Positions 1 through 10,481 of a stretch of 64,000 nucleotides of DNA are shown in pieces. The stretch is from Methylococcales bacterium (GTDB lineage Bacteria; Pseudomonadota; Gammaproteobacteria; Methylococcales; Methylomonadaceae). The stretch spans positions 62,001 to 126,000 of the forward strand of contig JAPLRS010000016.1 in NCBI GenBank assembly GCA_026399015.1, written 5' to 3'. Within the stretch, counting starts at the first letter, position 1. Each line of letters starts with the position of its first letter. Made by a program: the position numbers and the translations under genes. Under the pieces are notes generated by a model. It was not told the DNA's origin. It did not search any database and was given only the letters and a program-made list of their open reading frames with translations.

Positions 1-1303
1 TACCTAAGCGTTGTAAAATATCAATAACTTGCGCATCTTGTAATTCAATGGCGAGTGATTGTGCTATTTTAGATCGGCGTAAGATAACTGCGTTTCGGGC
101 AGGTAAATGCTCGTTTGATGTGACTTCTGTAATGTCACCTACTTCACCACCCGCAATTTCAACTATTAATTGTGTAGCGCGTTCAATAGCACGATTTTGT
201 AACTGCGCATCAACACCACGTTCAAACCTATGTGATGAATCTGTATGTAAACCAAAATTTCTAGCCTTACCTGCAATCGCTAGCGGTGTGAAAAATGCAC
301 ATTCTAAAAATACGGTTTGTGTAGTATCAGATACAGCTGAATCACTACCGCCCATAACACCAGCAAGCGCTAAAGCTTGTTTATCATCAGCAATGATTAA
401 TGCTTGCGCATCTAGTTTAATCTCTTCGTTGTTTAGTAACTTTAATGACTCATCGGCGTTAGCATAACGCACAGTAATGCCGCCACTTAATTTACTCGCA
501 TCAAAGACATGCAATGGTTGACCTAATTCTAATAAAACATAATTAGTCACATCAACTAATGGGCCTAAACTTCTGATACCAGAACGACGCAAACGCTCTT
601 GCATCCATAAAGGCGTAGGTGCTTGCGGATTTACCGCTTTAATGATGCGACCTAAATAGCGTGGACAGGCTTCTGGTGCAGTCACTTTAACTGATAATGT
701 TTCAGTGTGAGTTACAGCAACTGTCTCTACTGCCGTTGTTGACCAATCCAATTTATTAAGTAAGGCTACTTCGCGGGCTAAACCCTCAACGCTTAAGCAA
801 TCTGCTCGGTTTGGCGTAAGATCAACTTCGATAATACTATCGTTGAGTGATAAATAGTCTCTGATATCAACACCTACTGGGGCATCATCAGATAATTCCA
901 TTAAGCCATGCGCTTCTGCAACTAAACCAAGTTCTTTTTCTGAGCACAGCATGCCAAATGATTCTTGGCCTCTTAACTTTGATTTTTTGATTTTAAAATC
1001 GCCAGGAAGTACGGCACCGCACAATGCTGCGGGGATTTTTAAACCAACTCTAACGTTGCTAGCACCACATACAATTTGCAAGGGTTCTGCTTCCCCGACA
1101 TTAACCTGACATACGCGTAAGCGATCAGCATCTGGGTGTTGTTCCATGGCAACGACTTGGCCTACGACTACACCACTAAATTCTGCTGCTGCAGGTTCTA
1201 CAGAATCAACTTCTAGACCTGCCATTGTTAATTGTTCTACCAGGGTATCTGTATTGATGTCAGGATTTACATAGGTCCTTAACCAGGCTTCACTAATTTG
1301 CAT
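1..1303 (-). CDS. pheT: Phenylalanyl-tRNA synthetase beta subunit, N-terminal part (runs off the left edge)
   Basis: Reverse-strand translation from ATG at 1301-1303 reads MQISEAWLRTYVNPDINTDTLVEQLTMAGLEVDSVEPAA...VVVGQVVAMEQHPDADRLRVCQVNVG, typical PheT N-terminus/tRNA-binding domain; directly downstream of pheS. Absent from the ORF track because it is open at the edge. Confidence 0.95.
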   Translation of the reverse strand, partial: MQISEAWLRTYVNPDINTDTLVEQLTMAGLEVDSVEPAAAEFSGVVVGQVVAMEQHPDADRLRVCQVNVGEAEPLQIVCGASNVRVGLKIPAALCGAVLPGDFKIKKSKLRGQESFGMLCSEKELGLVAEAHGLMELSDDAPVGVDIRDYLSLNDSIIEVDLTPNRADCLSVEGLAREVALLNKLDWSTTAVETVAVTHTETLSVKVTAPEACPRYLGRIIKAVNPQAPTPLWMQERLRRSGIRSLGPLVDVTNYVLLELGQPLHVFDASKLSGGITVRYANADESLKLLNNEEIKLDAQALIIADDKQALALAGVMGGSDSAVSDTTQTVFLECAFFTPLAIAGKARNFGLHTDSSHRFERGVDAQLQNRAIERATQLIVEIAGGEVGDITEVTSNEHLPARNAVILRRSKIAQSLAIELQDAQVIDILQRLG

Positions 1304-1330
1304 TCTTTAAATATCCTTTATTTAGACCGT

Positions 1331-2395
<1,065 letters not shown>

Positions 2396-2448
2396 TCAGA
2401 AGAACATAAGCGTCACCCTGCCTCAAGAGAAGCAGGGTGATTTTTTAC

Positions 2449-2814
2449 TTAAGATACAGGACTTTGATTTGCTTTAGCAATTTCGGCAATTTTACCGAAT
2501 GCTTCAATGTCACGTACTGCTATATCAGCTAAGACTTTACGATCAATTTTAACATTGGCTTTAGTTAAGCCATTGATTAAACGACTGTATGAAATTCCGT
2601 ACATACGCGCTGCAGCGTTGATACGAACAATCCATAAAGCGCGGAATTGACGTTTTTTCTGTTTACGGTCACGATAAGCATATTGACCTGCTTTTATAAC
2701 CGCTTGTTTAGCTACGCGATATACACGACTACGAGCGCCATAATATCCTTTAGCTTGTTTTAATACTTTTTTGTGTCTTGCTCTGGCTGTTACACCACGT
2801 TTAACTCTAGGCAT
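2449..2814 (-). CDS. rplT: 50S ribosomal protein L20
   Basis: [62 protein letters not shown] is canonical L20. Confidence 0.98.
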   Translation of the reverse strand: MPRVKRGVTARARHKKVLKQAKGYYGARSRVYRVAKQAVIKAGQYAYRDRKQKKRQFRALWIVRINAAARMYGISYSRLINGLTKANVKIDRKVLADIAVRDIEAFGKIAEIAKANQSPVS

Positions 2815-2826
2815 CTACTTATCCCC

Positions 2827-3024
2827 TTAACTGTATGGCATCATACGTATAGCCATACGTACGTCTGATGGATGAATAGTAGCTGGTGAACGTAGCTGTC
2901 TTTTTCTTTTAGTCGACTTTTTAGTCAAGATATGACGGCGATGAGACTGACCACATTTAAAACCGCCGTTGCCTGTGCGTCTAAAACGCTTAGCAGCTCC
3001 ACGGTTAGTTTTGATTTTCGGCAT
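2827..3024 (-). CDS. rpmI: 50S ribosomal protein L35 (start trimmed from the track's 3084 to the internal [14 protein letters not shown])
   Basis: [45 protein letters not shown] is canonical L35; the 20 aa upstream in the track ORF are not L35-like. Confidence 0.95.
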   Translation of the reverse strand: MPKIKTNRGAAKRFRRTGNGGFKCGQSHRRHILTKKSTKRKRQLRSPATIHPSDVRMAIRMMPYS

Positions 3025-3208
3025 TTGTTTGCTCCAATAATTAAAAAAGATCCTTGAGATATAACCCAACAAGGCAAAATGCATGGCCCTGAAGAATTAA
3101 ACACATTACCTAGGTAATGTTTATAACAGCAATCCTTTGCCGTTAGCGAAACACTTTACAGTGCCTCTAAAATATCAACTGCCTATTGCTAGCCAATTGA
3201 TAAAATTT

Positions 3209-3733
3209 TTATTTTTTCTTTTTAGGTGACATGACCATAACCATTTGTCTGCCTTCTAGTTTTGGAAACTGTTCAACAATAGCAAATTCTTCTAGGTCTT
3301 TTTCGATACGTTTGAGTAGATCCATACCGATATCTCTATGGGCCATTTCTCGACCACGATATCTTACGGTTACTTTAGTTTTATCACCTTCGTTTAGAAA
3401 CTTAGTTAAGCTTCTGAGTTTAACTTGATAGTCACCCTCATCTGTTCCAGGTCTAAATTTTATTTCTTTAACCTGAATTTGCTTTTGTTTCTTTTTCGCA
3501 ATAGCCAGTTTTTTATTTTGTTCAAACTGGTATTTACCGTAGTTCATTATCTTACAAACCGGGGGATCCGCGTTTGGTGATATTTCTACTAAATCCAAGT
3601 CTGCCGCATATGCAATCTGTTTGGCCTCATCCAAAGAGATAATACCTAATGCTTCACCTTCTGCCCCTGTTACTCGCACTCGTCTAGCAGTGATCGAATC
3701 GTTCAGGCGCGTTTCATCTTTTTTAGCAGCGAT
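3209..3733 (-). CDS. infC: Translation initiation factor IF-3, probable AUC start at 3731-3733
   Basis: IF-3 sequence; the open frame extends upstream of the track's GTG start to an in-frame TAG, giving (I/M)[25 protein letters not shown]; a GGAGG Shine-Dalgarno lies about 8 nt upstream of ATC and there is no in-frame ATG/GTG/TTG in that position. Confidence 0.9.
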   Translation of the reverse strand: MAAKKDETRLNDSITARRVRVTGAEGEALGIISLDEAKQIAYAADLDLVEISPNADPPVCKIMNYGKYQFEQNKKLAIAKKKQKQIQVKEIKFRPGTDEGDYQVKLRSLTKFLNEGDKTKVTVRYRGREMAHRDIGMDLLKRIEKDLEEFAIVEQFPKLEGRQMVMVMSPKKKK

Positions 3734-3755
3734 ACCCTAATCCTCCAAAATACAA

Positions 3756-5663
3756 TTATGTTCTATCAGCAATTTCTTGCTTAATTTGTGCGACAAATTT
3801 GTCAATTGACAGACTGCCTAAATCTTCACCCTTCTGTGTACGCACTGTGATATTTTGTTCTTCTAATTCTTTATCACCAATAATTACCTGATACGGTATG
3901 CGTTGCATAGAATGCTCGCGAATTTTAAACCCGATCTTCTCATTTCTCAAGTCAATTTTCACTCGAATGCCTTGGCTTTCTAAGTTCTTCAAGATTTGAG
4001 TTGCATATTCAGCATGTCGATCGGCAATATCCATCACCACTACTTGCACTGGAGCTAACCATAAAGGGAATGTTCCAGCATATTGCTCAATTAAAATTCC
4101 GATGAAGCGTTCCAAAGAACCTAGTATGGCTCTGTGCAACATTACAGGTACTTGTTTAGATCCATCTTCAGCTATATAAGTTGCACCCAAACGCCCTGGC
4201 ATAGAGAAATCCACTTGGATAGTGCCACATTGCCATACACGACCGATACAATCTTTTAAAGAAAACTCTATTTTAGGTCCGTAGAATGCACCTTCACCAG
4301 GTTGCAAATCCCACTTTAAGCCTTTGTTATTTAGAGCCAGTTCTAAAGCATTTTCGGCTTTATCCCAAACAGCATCGTCCCCTACTCTGTTTTCTGGACG
4401 TGTTGACAATTTCATAATGACTTCTTCAAAACCAAAATCACTATAAATTGAAAATAACATATCTATAAAAGTAGATACTTCTTCTTGAATTTGTTCTTCA
4501 GTACAAAAAATATGCGCATCATCTTGCACAAAGTTTCTTACACGCATTAAGCCATGTAATGTACCTGAAGGTTCATTTCTATGACATGAGCCAAACTCGG
4601 CTATTCTGATGGGTAAATCACGGTAACTTTTAATACCTTGATTAAAAATCTGTACATGACATGGGCAGTTCATTGGTTTAACCGCATAGTCACGACTTTC
4701 TGAGTGCGTCGTAAAAATCATCGCACCAAATTTATCCCAGTGCCCTGACTTTTCCCACAATGAACGATCAACTAATTGCGGTGTTTTTACTTCACCGTAA
4801 CCATTGACGCGTAACTTCTCACGAATAAACTGTTCAATCTGTTGGTAAATAACCCAACCTTTATCATGCCAGAAGATCATGCCAGGGGCTTCTTCTTGCA
4901 TGTGAAATAAATCAAATGTTTTAGCTAATTTACGATGATCACGCTTTTCAGCTTCTTCTAAGCGATGTAAATAGGCTTGTAATTCTTTCTTATCTGTCCA
5001 TGCTGTACCGTAAATACGTTGCAACATTTCATTTTCTGAATTACCGCGCCAATAAGCACCGGCAATCTTCATTAATTTGAAACTTGTTAACTTACCCGTG
5101 CTAGGCACATGAGGTCCACGACATAAATCAGTAAAGCCACCTTGCTCGTACAAAGATAAATCTTCGTTTGAAGGAATAGACTCAATTAACTCTGCTTTGT
5201 AATTTTCGCCAAGATCTTTGAAAAACTTAACAGCGGCGTCACGACTAACAACCGAGCGATTAATGACATAATCAGCTGAAGCAAGTTGCTGCATTTTCGC
5301 TTCTATGGCGGTTAAATCTTCAGGTGTGAAAGCTCTATGATATGAAAAGTCATAGTAAAAACCATTTTCTATGACCGGCCCAATTGTGACTTGGGCTTCT
5401 GGGAATAGTTGTTTAACTGCTTGTGCTAATAAATGCGCTGTTGAATGTCTTATAACATCAACACCCTCTTCGTCTTTAGAGGTGATAATTTGCAATGAAG
5501 CGTCTTCTGATATCAGCGTACTCGCGTCAACCAAGATATTGTTAACTCGACCAGCCAGGGTTGCTTTTGCTAAACCAGCACCTATTGATTGAGCCACATC
5601 CATCACTGTTACTGCGTGATCAAATTCACGGCGAGAGCCATCAGGAAGAGTAATTACTAGCAT
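3756..5663 (-). CDS. thrS: Threonyl-tRNA synthetase
   Basis: TGS domain, second additional domain ([16 protein letters not shown]) and class II core ([28 protein letters not shown]). Confidence 0.98.
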   Translation of the reverse strand: MLVITLPDGSRREFDHAVTVMDVAQSIGAGLAKATLAGRVNNILVDASTLISEDASLQIITSKDEEGVDVIRHSTAHLLAQAVKQLFPEAQVTIGPVIENGFYYDFSYHRAFTPEDLTAIEAKMQQLASADYVINRSVVSRDAAVKFFKDLGENYKAELIESIPSNEDLSLYEQGGFTDLCRGPHVPSTGKLTSFKLMKIAGAYWRGNSENEMLQRIYGTAWTDKKELQAYLHRLEEAEKRDHRKLAKTFDLFHMQEEAPGMIFWHDKGWVIYQQIEQFIREKLRVNGYGEVKTPQLVDRSLWEKSGHWDKFGAMIFTTHSESRDYAVKPMNCPCHVQIFNQGIKSYRDLPIRIAEFGSCHRNEPSGTLHGLMRVRNFVQDDAHIFCTEEQIQEEVSTFIDMLFSIYSDFGFEEVIMKLSTRPENRVGDDAVWDKAENALELALNNKGLKWDLQPGEGAFYGPKIEFSLKDCIGRVWQCGTIQVDFSMPGRLGATYIAEDGSKQVPVMLHRAILGSLERFIGILIEQYAGTFPLWLAPVQVVVMDIADRHAEYATQILKNLESQGIRVKIDLRNEKIGFKIREHSMQRIPYQVIIGDKELEEQNITVRTQKGEDLGSLSIDKFVAQIKQEIADRT

Positions 5664-5686
5664 TTTATATATTTTTAGTTGCTACA

Positions 5687-5717
5687 ATAAAAAAAGCACC
5701 GCTTAAGCAGTGCTTTA
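5687..5717 (-). terminator. Rho-independent terminator downstream of tRNA-Val
   Basis: AAAGCAC/GTGCTTT stem; on the minus strand it is followed by a run of T. Confidence 0.75.
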
Positions 5718-5722
5718 ATGTC

Positions 5723-5799
5723 TGGTAGGCACGATTGGACTCGAACCAACGACCCCCACCATGTCAAGGTGGTGCTCTAACCAACTGAGCTACGCGCCT
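5723..5799 (-). tRNA. tRNA-Val (anticodon GAC), CCA encoded
   Basis: Minus strand AGGCGCGTAGCTCAGTTGGTTAGAGCACCACCTTGACATGGTGGGGGTCGTTGGTTCGAGTCCAATCGTGCCTACCA folds as a full cloverleaf with GAC anticodon. Confidence 0.96.
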
Positions 5800-5884
5800 G
5801 AAGTTATATAAACTTCAATAAGCCCACATTATACCAAGAGATTTGAGTTTAGCAACCCTTAAATAGATTCAAGTAATTAGATGA

Positions 5885-6898
5885 CTATCTTCTTTTCGAA
5901 TCTTTTCGATGCGTTTCAACTTTAGCTTCTGTTATAACTGGCTCATTTCTCTCTAAACCCGCAAATTCGAATAAAAGATCCAACTCTTTGTCGGTTAACT
6001 CATAATAAGTACAGGTTTTTAAGCGCTCTGGCAATACAACTGGCCCATAACGAACCCGCATTAAACGACTGACGATAACTTCTTGCGACTCCCATAATCG
6101 TCTTACCAAACGATTGCGACCTTCACTTACAATAACGTGATACCACTTATTGGCACCTTCACCACCATAAAAATGAATCTCGTCAAATTTAGCAACTCCA
6201 TCCTCTAACTCGACACCTTGCTTTAGCAACTCTAAAGTCGCATCAGACACATCACCTAAAATTCGCACGGCATATTCACGCGGAACTTCTGTAGAAGGAT
6301 GCATCAATTTATTAGCTAATTCACCATTATTAGTGACCAGTAATAAACCAGAAGTATTGATATCTAATCGCCCTACCGAAATCCAGCGAGCAGTTGTGAG
6401 CTTTGGTAATTGGGTAAAAACAACAGGGCGACCTTCAGGATCACGGCGCGTAACAACCTCTCCAGTTGGTTTATGGTAAAGCAACACTCGTGTAGGTTGT
6501 ATAGCAAACTTTTCCCAATTAACAACTCGATCATTTAATTGCAAATAATCGCCCTGCCTTAAACGATCGCCTAATCCAACAATTTGTCCATTAATCTTTA
6601 ATCGACCTTCGGCAATCCAACGCTCAACTTCTCTTCTTGAACCTACCCCACCACGCGCCAAAACCTTTTGAATACGCTCGCCATCAGTAACAATCTGATT
6701 GACTGGTACTGCTTCTTTTTTTGTTGGTTGCTTATCGAAATTCGGTTTTTTTATGACTCGCTTCGGCTGTTTACTTGCTTCTTCTACCGGCTTAAATCGG
6801 TCTTGATTCCTGCGCTGTTGCTTAGGAGACTTAGACACCTTATTGGCAGAATCACCCGTTTTATTGCCTTTACCTTGACTAGGTTTGTTACTATTCAC
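5885..6898 (-). CDS. rluB: 23S rRNA pseudouridine synthase RluB family with basic N-terminal extension
   Basis: S4 domain (ERIQKVLARGGVGSRREVERWIAEGRLKING) and GRLDINTSGLLLVTNNGELANKLMHPS motif. Confidence 0.93.
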   Translation of the reverse strand: MNSNKPSQGKGNKTGDSANKVSKSPKQQRRNQDRFKPVEEASKQPKRVIKKPNFDKQPTKKEAVPVNQIVTDGERIQKVLARGGVGSRREVERWIAEGRLKINGQIVGLGDRLRQGDYLQLNDRVVNWEKFAIQPTRVLLYHKPTGEVVTRRDPEGRPVVFTQLPKLTTARWISVGRLDINTSGLLLVTNNGELANKLMHPSTEVPREYAVRILGDVSDATLELLKQGVELEDGVAKFDEIHFYGGEGANKWYHVIVSEGRNRLVRRLWESQEVIVSRLMRVRYGPVVLPERLKTCTYYELTDKELDLLFEFAGLERNEPVITEAKVETHRKDSKRR

Positions 6899-7895
6899 TC
6901 GTTACCTGCGTTAATTGTTGTACATTATCTTTATCTGAAAACTGTTGTATTTCAGTTAGAGTGGGTAATTCATTTAAAGATGATATATTAAAATAATCCA
7001 AAAAATCTTTCGTCGTGCCATATAAACCAGGGCGCCCAGGCACTTCTTTATGCCCTATTATCTTGATCCACTCACGCTCCAATAAAGTCTGCATGATACT
7101 AGAACTAACACTCACGCCTCTAATATCCTCGATATCTGCACGAGTCACTGGTTGACGATAGGCAATAATTGCTAAAGTTTCTAATAATGCTCTAGAGTAT
7201 TTGGGCGGTCTTTCTTCAAATAATCGCGACACCCAGTGTGATAAATCTTGCTTAATTTGAAAGCGATAACCATTAGCAACTTTCTTTAACTCAATTGGCC
7301 GACTTAAATACTCATCGGTAATTGCTTCTATAGCTAATTCGACTTCTTTTAATGGCGGACGCTCCAACTCAGGAAATACATCCAACACCTGTCTGGGTGT
7401 CATGGGTTGTTTAGCTACAAATAAGATAGCTTCAACTATTCGCTGTGTATTCACATTAAAATCAATTTGCTGTCTGATGGTAACAATGGGTTCATTTTCG
7501 ACAATGTTTATAACATCATCTTTGCGCGTTATCGGCTTTCTAAATTTGCCAAACGGTCTTAACTTTACTAATCGAACCGGCTTTTGCTCAACTATTTGAG
7601 TTGCAACAACTTCTACAAATGCAGTGTCAATTCCAACCTCAACCGATTTTTTGACCCTTGGTTTTACATTTCTTTTAGATAATTTCTCGACCGGTTGCGA
7701 ATCCGGAACCTCTAACTCTGATTTCTCCAAAGGGTTCGGATTGGATAATTTCGATGAGTCCTTCTTTTCCGAGTTCGAGGATGGCCAAAAACGAGACAAC
7801 GATTCCGTGTCGACCTTCTTTTCTGATAAATAATTGAGAGAAAATGAGACTATTTTCTCCTTTAAGTTTTTCCAAAATGGTTGCCATTCGTTCAC
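6891..7895 (-). CDS. scpB: Segregation and condensation protein B (N-terminal boundary uncertain; see findings)
   Basis: Conserved ScpB core QRIVEAILFVAKQPMTPRQVLDVFP...YRQPVTRADIEDIRGV...GRPGLYGTTKDFLDYF; first ~73 aa overlap scpA out of frame. Confidence 0.88.
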   Translation of the reverse strand: MNEWQPFWKNLKEKIVSFSLNYLSEKKVDTESLSRFWPSSNSEKKDSSKLSNPNPLEKSELEVPDSQPVEKLSKRNVKPRVKKSVEVGIDTAFVEVVATQIVEQKPVRLVKLRPFGKFRKPITRKDDVINIVENEPIVTIRQQIDFNVNTQRIVEAILFVAKQPMTPRQVLDVFPELERPPLKEVELAIEAITDEYLSRPIELKKVANGYRFQIKQDLSHWVSRLFEERPPKYSRALLETLAIIAYRQPVTRADIEDIRGVSVSSSIMQTLLEREWIKIIGHKEVPGRPGLYGTTKDFLDYFNISSLNELPTLTEIQQFSDKDNVQQLTQVTSE

Positions 7896-8502
7896 GGACA
7901 GATAACGCTTCTTTAGTTATTTGGTGATGACTCAATTGCTCAACACGTTTAAGGACATCTTGAAATGCGAATAACATATCCTTTAACAGCACATCCGGCA
8001 GTTGTTGCTCAACACTCAAGGGTGAAACATCTATATCAATAGTGAAAATATCCCGCTCAATTCTAGGTAACAAGTCAATTTCTTCTGCTGCCTGCTTGAT
8101 ACATTCATATTCTTGTAATCTTCGTATTAAAGTCGCCCGAGGATCTTCTTCATCTTCTTCTGACTCCTGTTGTCTGGGCAACAACATCCTAGATTTTATT
8201 TCTGCTAATAAAGCCGCCATCACTAAATATTCAGCAGCTAACTCTAAATTTAGCACATCCATAATCTGTATATAAGAGATATATTGATGGGTAATTTGAG
8301 CAATAGGGATATTAACAATATCTAAGTTTTGTCTTCTTATTAAATAAAGTAATAAATCTAAGGGACCTTCAAATAAATCAAGAAACACTTCCATTGCGTC
8401 AGGGGGAATATATAAATCCACTGGCAATTCATTAAAGGGCAAGCCATTAACTTTTGCAAACGCGCTTTGTGCAATTAATTGCTCTTCAAGGGTATCTGTC
8501 AT
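7675..8502 (-). CDS. scpA: Segregation and condensation protein A
   Basis: FEGPLDLLLYLIRRQNLDIVNIPIAQITHQYISYI and LAAEYLVMAALLAEIKSRMLLP motifs. Confidence 0.96.
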   Translation of the reverse strand: MTDTLEEQLIAQSAFAKVNGLPFNELPVDLYIPPDAMEVFLDLFEGPLDLLLYLIRRQNLDIVNIPIAQITHQYISYIQIMDVLNLELAAEYLVMAALLAEIKSRMLLPRQQESEEDEEDPRATLIRRLQEYECIKQAAEEIDLLPRIERDIFTIDIDVSPLSVEQQLPDVLLKDMLFAFQDVLKRVEQLSHHQITKEALSVRERMATILEKLKGENSLIFSQLFIRKEGRHGIVVSFLAILELGKEGLIEIIQSEPFGEIRVRGSGFATGREII

Positions 8503-8510
8503 GCAAGAAG

Positions 8511-9167
8511 TTACAGACCCGCTATAGAAAAAAACAGGTTTTGAGCCAAAAATAAGGGATAAGCCAAGATTACGTTTAATACCTTAAAATATAATAAAGC
8601 CATCAAAATAATAAAACCATAACGCTCTAATTTATTGTATTGCCATGCCCAATAATGCGGCAACATACCTGTCAAAATTCGACTGCCATCTAATGGAGGA
8701 ATGGGGAGTAAATTAATAATAGCCAAAACCAAATTTATTGAAATACCAGCCACACCAGAGTAAATCAAAGGTTGCGACACTGGTTCAAAGCCAGCACCGA
8801 TCATAACACCCAACCGAGCAATCAAGGCCCAAAACAAAGCCATTAATACATTTGATAAAGGACCAGCTACGGCAACTATCGCCATATCACGCAGGGGTTT
8901 TTTAAAATTACGTGCATCAACTGGAACAGGCTTCGCCCAACCAAAAATAAACCCAGTACCTGTTAATAACAATAAGCCAGGCAGAATAATAGTGCCTAAA
9001 ATATCAATGTGTTTTATCGGGTTTAAAGTTAATCTGCCTAAAGCAGAGGCTGTGTTATCACCATATTTTTTAGCGACCCAACCATGTGCTACTTCGTGTA
9101 CTGTAATTGCAAAAATCACTGGCAATATCCACACCACGATTCTTTGAACTAAGGTTAATTCTTCCAT
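8511..9167 (-). CDS. Site-2 protease family (M50) membrane metalloprotease
   Basis: HEVAHGWVAKKYGD zinc motif and NLLPIPPLDGSRIL motif. Confidence 0.92.
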   Translation of the reverse strand: MEELTLVQRIVVWILPVIFAITVHEVAHGWVAKKYGDNTASALGRLTLNPIKHIDILGTIILPGLLLLTGTGFIFGWAKPVPVDARNFKKPLRDMAIVAVAGPLSNVLMALFWALIARLGVMIGAGFEPVSQPLIYSGVAGISINLVLAIINLLPIPPLDGSRILTGMLPHYWAWQYNKLERYGFIILMALLYFKVLNVILAYPLFLAQNLFFSIAGL

Positions 9168-9186
9168 TTATTCAAATCACTTATTC

Positions 9187-9822
9187 TTAAGTTAACATGG
9201 GAGCAAGACCTTTGCCCTGCCTAATAATCTCAGCCCCTTGCGCCGAAAACTCAATCATTGTGGTTATTTCATGATTGATAATACCCGCATCAATAATTAA
9301 ATCTATTTCATTTTCAAGACGTTCTTTTATGTCATAAGGGTCAGTCATTGCATCAGATTCCCCTGGTAATACCAAACTAGAACTTAATAAAGCTTCACCT
9401 AATTCTTGCACCAATAACTTGGTAACTTCATGATCCGGAATTCGAATACCAATTGTTTTTTTCTTGGGGTGTTGCAATCTCTTTGGTACTTCTCGAGTTG
9501 CTTCTAAAATAAAAGTAAATGGCCCAGGCGTTAATGCTTTAATTAAGCGATGTGCATCGTTACTAATTTTGGTAAACATTGAAACTTGCGTCAGATCTTT
9601 ACAGACTAATGTAAAGTTGTGTTTATCATCTAACTGTCTAATGCGTTTGATTTTATCTAAGGCTTGTTTATCATCTAATTGACATGCTAAGGCATAAGAT
9701 GAATCCGTTGGATAAGCAATAACACCACCTTTACGAATGATTTCGACTGCTCGGTGAATTAATCTCAATTGCGGATTGTCTGGATGAATTTCGAAGAACT
9801 GAGACATGGTAGGAACTTGCAA
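9187..9822 (-). CDS. yciO: YciO/YrdC/Sua5-family (threonylcarbamoyl-AMP synthase-like) protein; start may be 9807
   Basis: EIIRKGGVIAYPTDSSYALACQLDDKQALDKIKRIRQL matches the YciO-type family; upstream of the M50/scpAB genes. Confidence 0.88.
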   Translation of the reverse strand: MQVPTMSQFFEIHPDNPQLRLIHRAVEIIRKGGVIAYPTDSSYALACQLDDKQALDKIKRIRQLDDKHNFTLVCKDLTQVSMFTKISNDAHRLIKALTPGPFTFILEATREVPKRLQHPKKKTIGIRIPDHEVTKLLVQELGEALLSSSLVLPGESDAMTDPYDIKERLENEIDLIIDAGIINHEITTMIEFSAQGAEIIRQGKGLAPMLT

Positions 9823-9947
9823 TAATTTTAAAGATCAAACATTATAACTTACATCGACTAGCACTTATAGTGTGATTGATTATAATGGATAGCAAATCAC
9901 CCTTCTTAAAATTCAATTACCTCAAAAGATTAAACGCTAAATAGTAG

Positions 9948-10481
9948 ATGATTATTAAAATATCCTTAGCATTTCTTGCTATTGCTTTTACATTATTTGT
10001 ATCTGCTGATTTGCTATCGGAACTAAACTTAACTAAGTTTTCTCAGCTAACAACTCATATAGGAGTTATCTGTCTATTTGCTGCCTTTTTAATCTTATTA
10101 GTCAGCGGATTATTTTTGATTCTTTCTTATATCAAGAATAACCTAGCAACTTATTTTTCATCACATGAACGGATTCAGCGAAGACTACTTTTTATAAGCG
10201 CTAAACAAACGCAGTTACAACAATTATTTTTCTTTAAATCTCAGAAGATAAATTACTCTCATGGGATAAATAAAAAACGCCTACTGAAAGCCAACAACAA
10301 AAAACAGATAAAAGAATTGTTAGCCTTAACAAATAGAGACTTACACAAACTTAAAAACCATTTACCTAAAGCCGACTATTTATATCTAAAACAAACGAGC
10401 AGGCAGTTTTATAATGACGACAATCTTGTAGCCTTGTTAGAATTACAACAAACAATTTCCACGCACTCGTCTCTTAAATGA
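9948..10481 (+). CDS. Uncharacterised protein with two predicted N-terminal TM helices and a Lys-rich cytosolic region
   Basis: Long ORF with hydrophobic segments FLAIAFTLFVSADLL and IGVICLFAAFLILLVSGLFLIL; 4-bp ATGA overlap with the next gene. Confidence 0.65.
   Translation: MIIKISLAFLAIAFTLFVSADLLSELNLTKFSQLTTHIGVICLFAAFLILLVSGLFLILSYIKNNLATYFSSHERIQRRLLFISAKQTQLQQLFFFKSQKINYSHGINKKRLLKANNKKQIKELLALTNRDLHKLKNHLPKADYLYLKQTSRQFYNDDNLVALLELQQTISTHSSLK

Noticed and set aside
48-467. Plus-strand ORF 48..467
   Set aside because: Antisense to pheT, whose minus-strand translation is clearly conserved.
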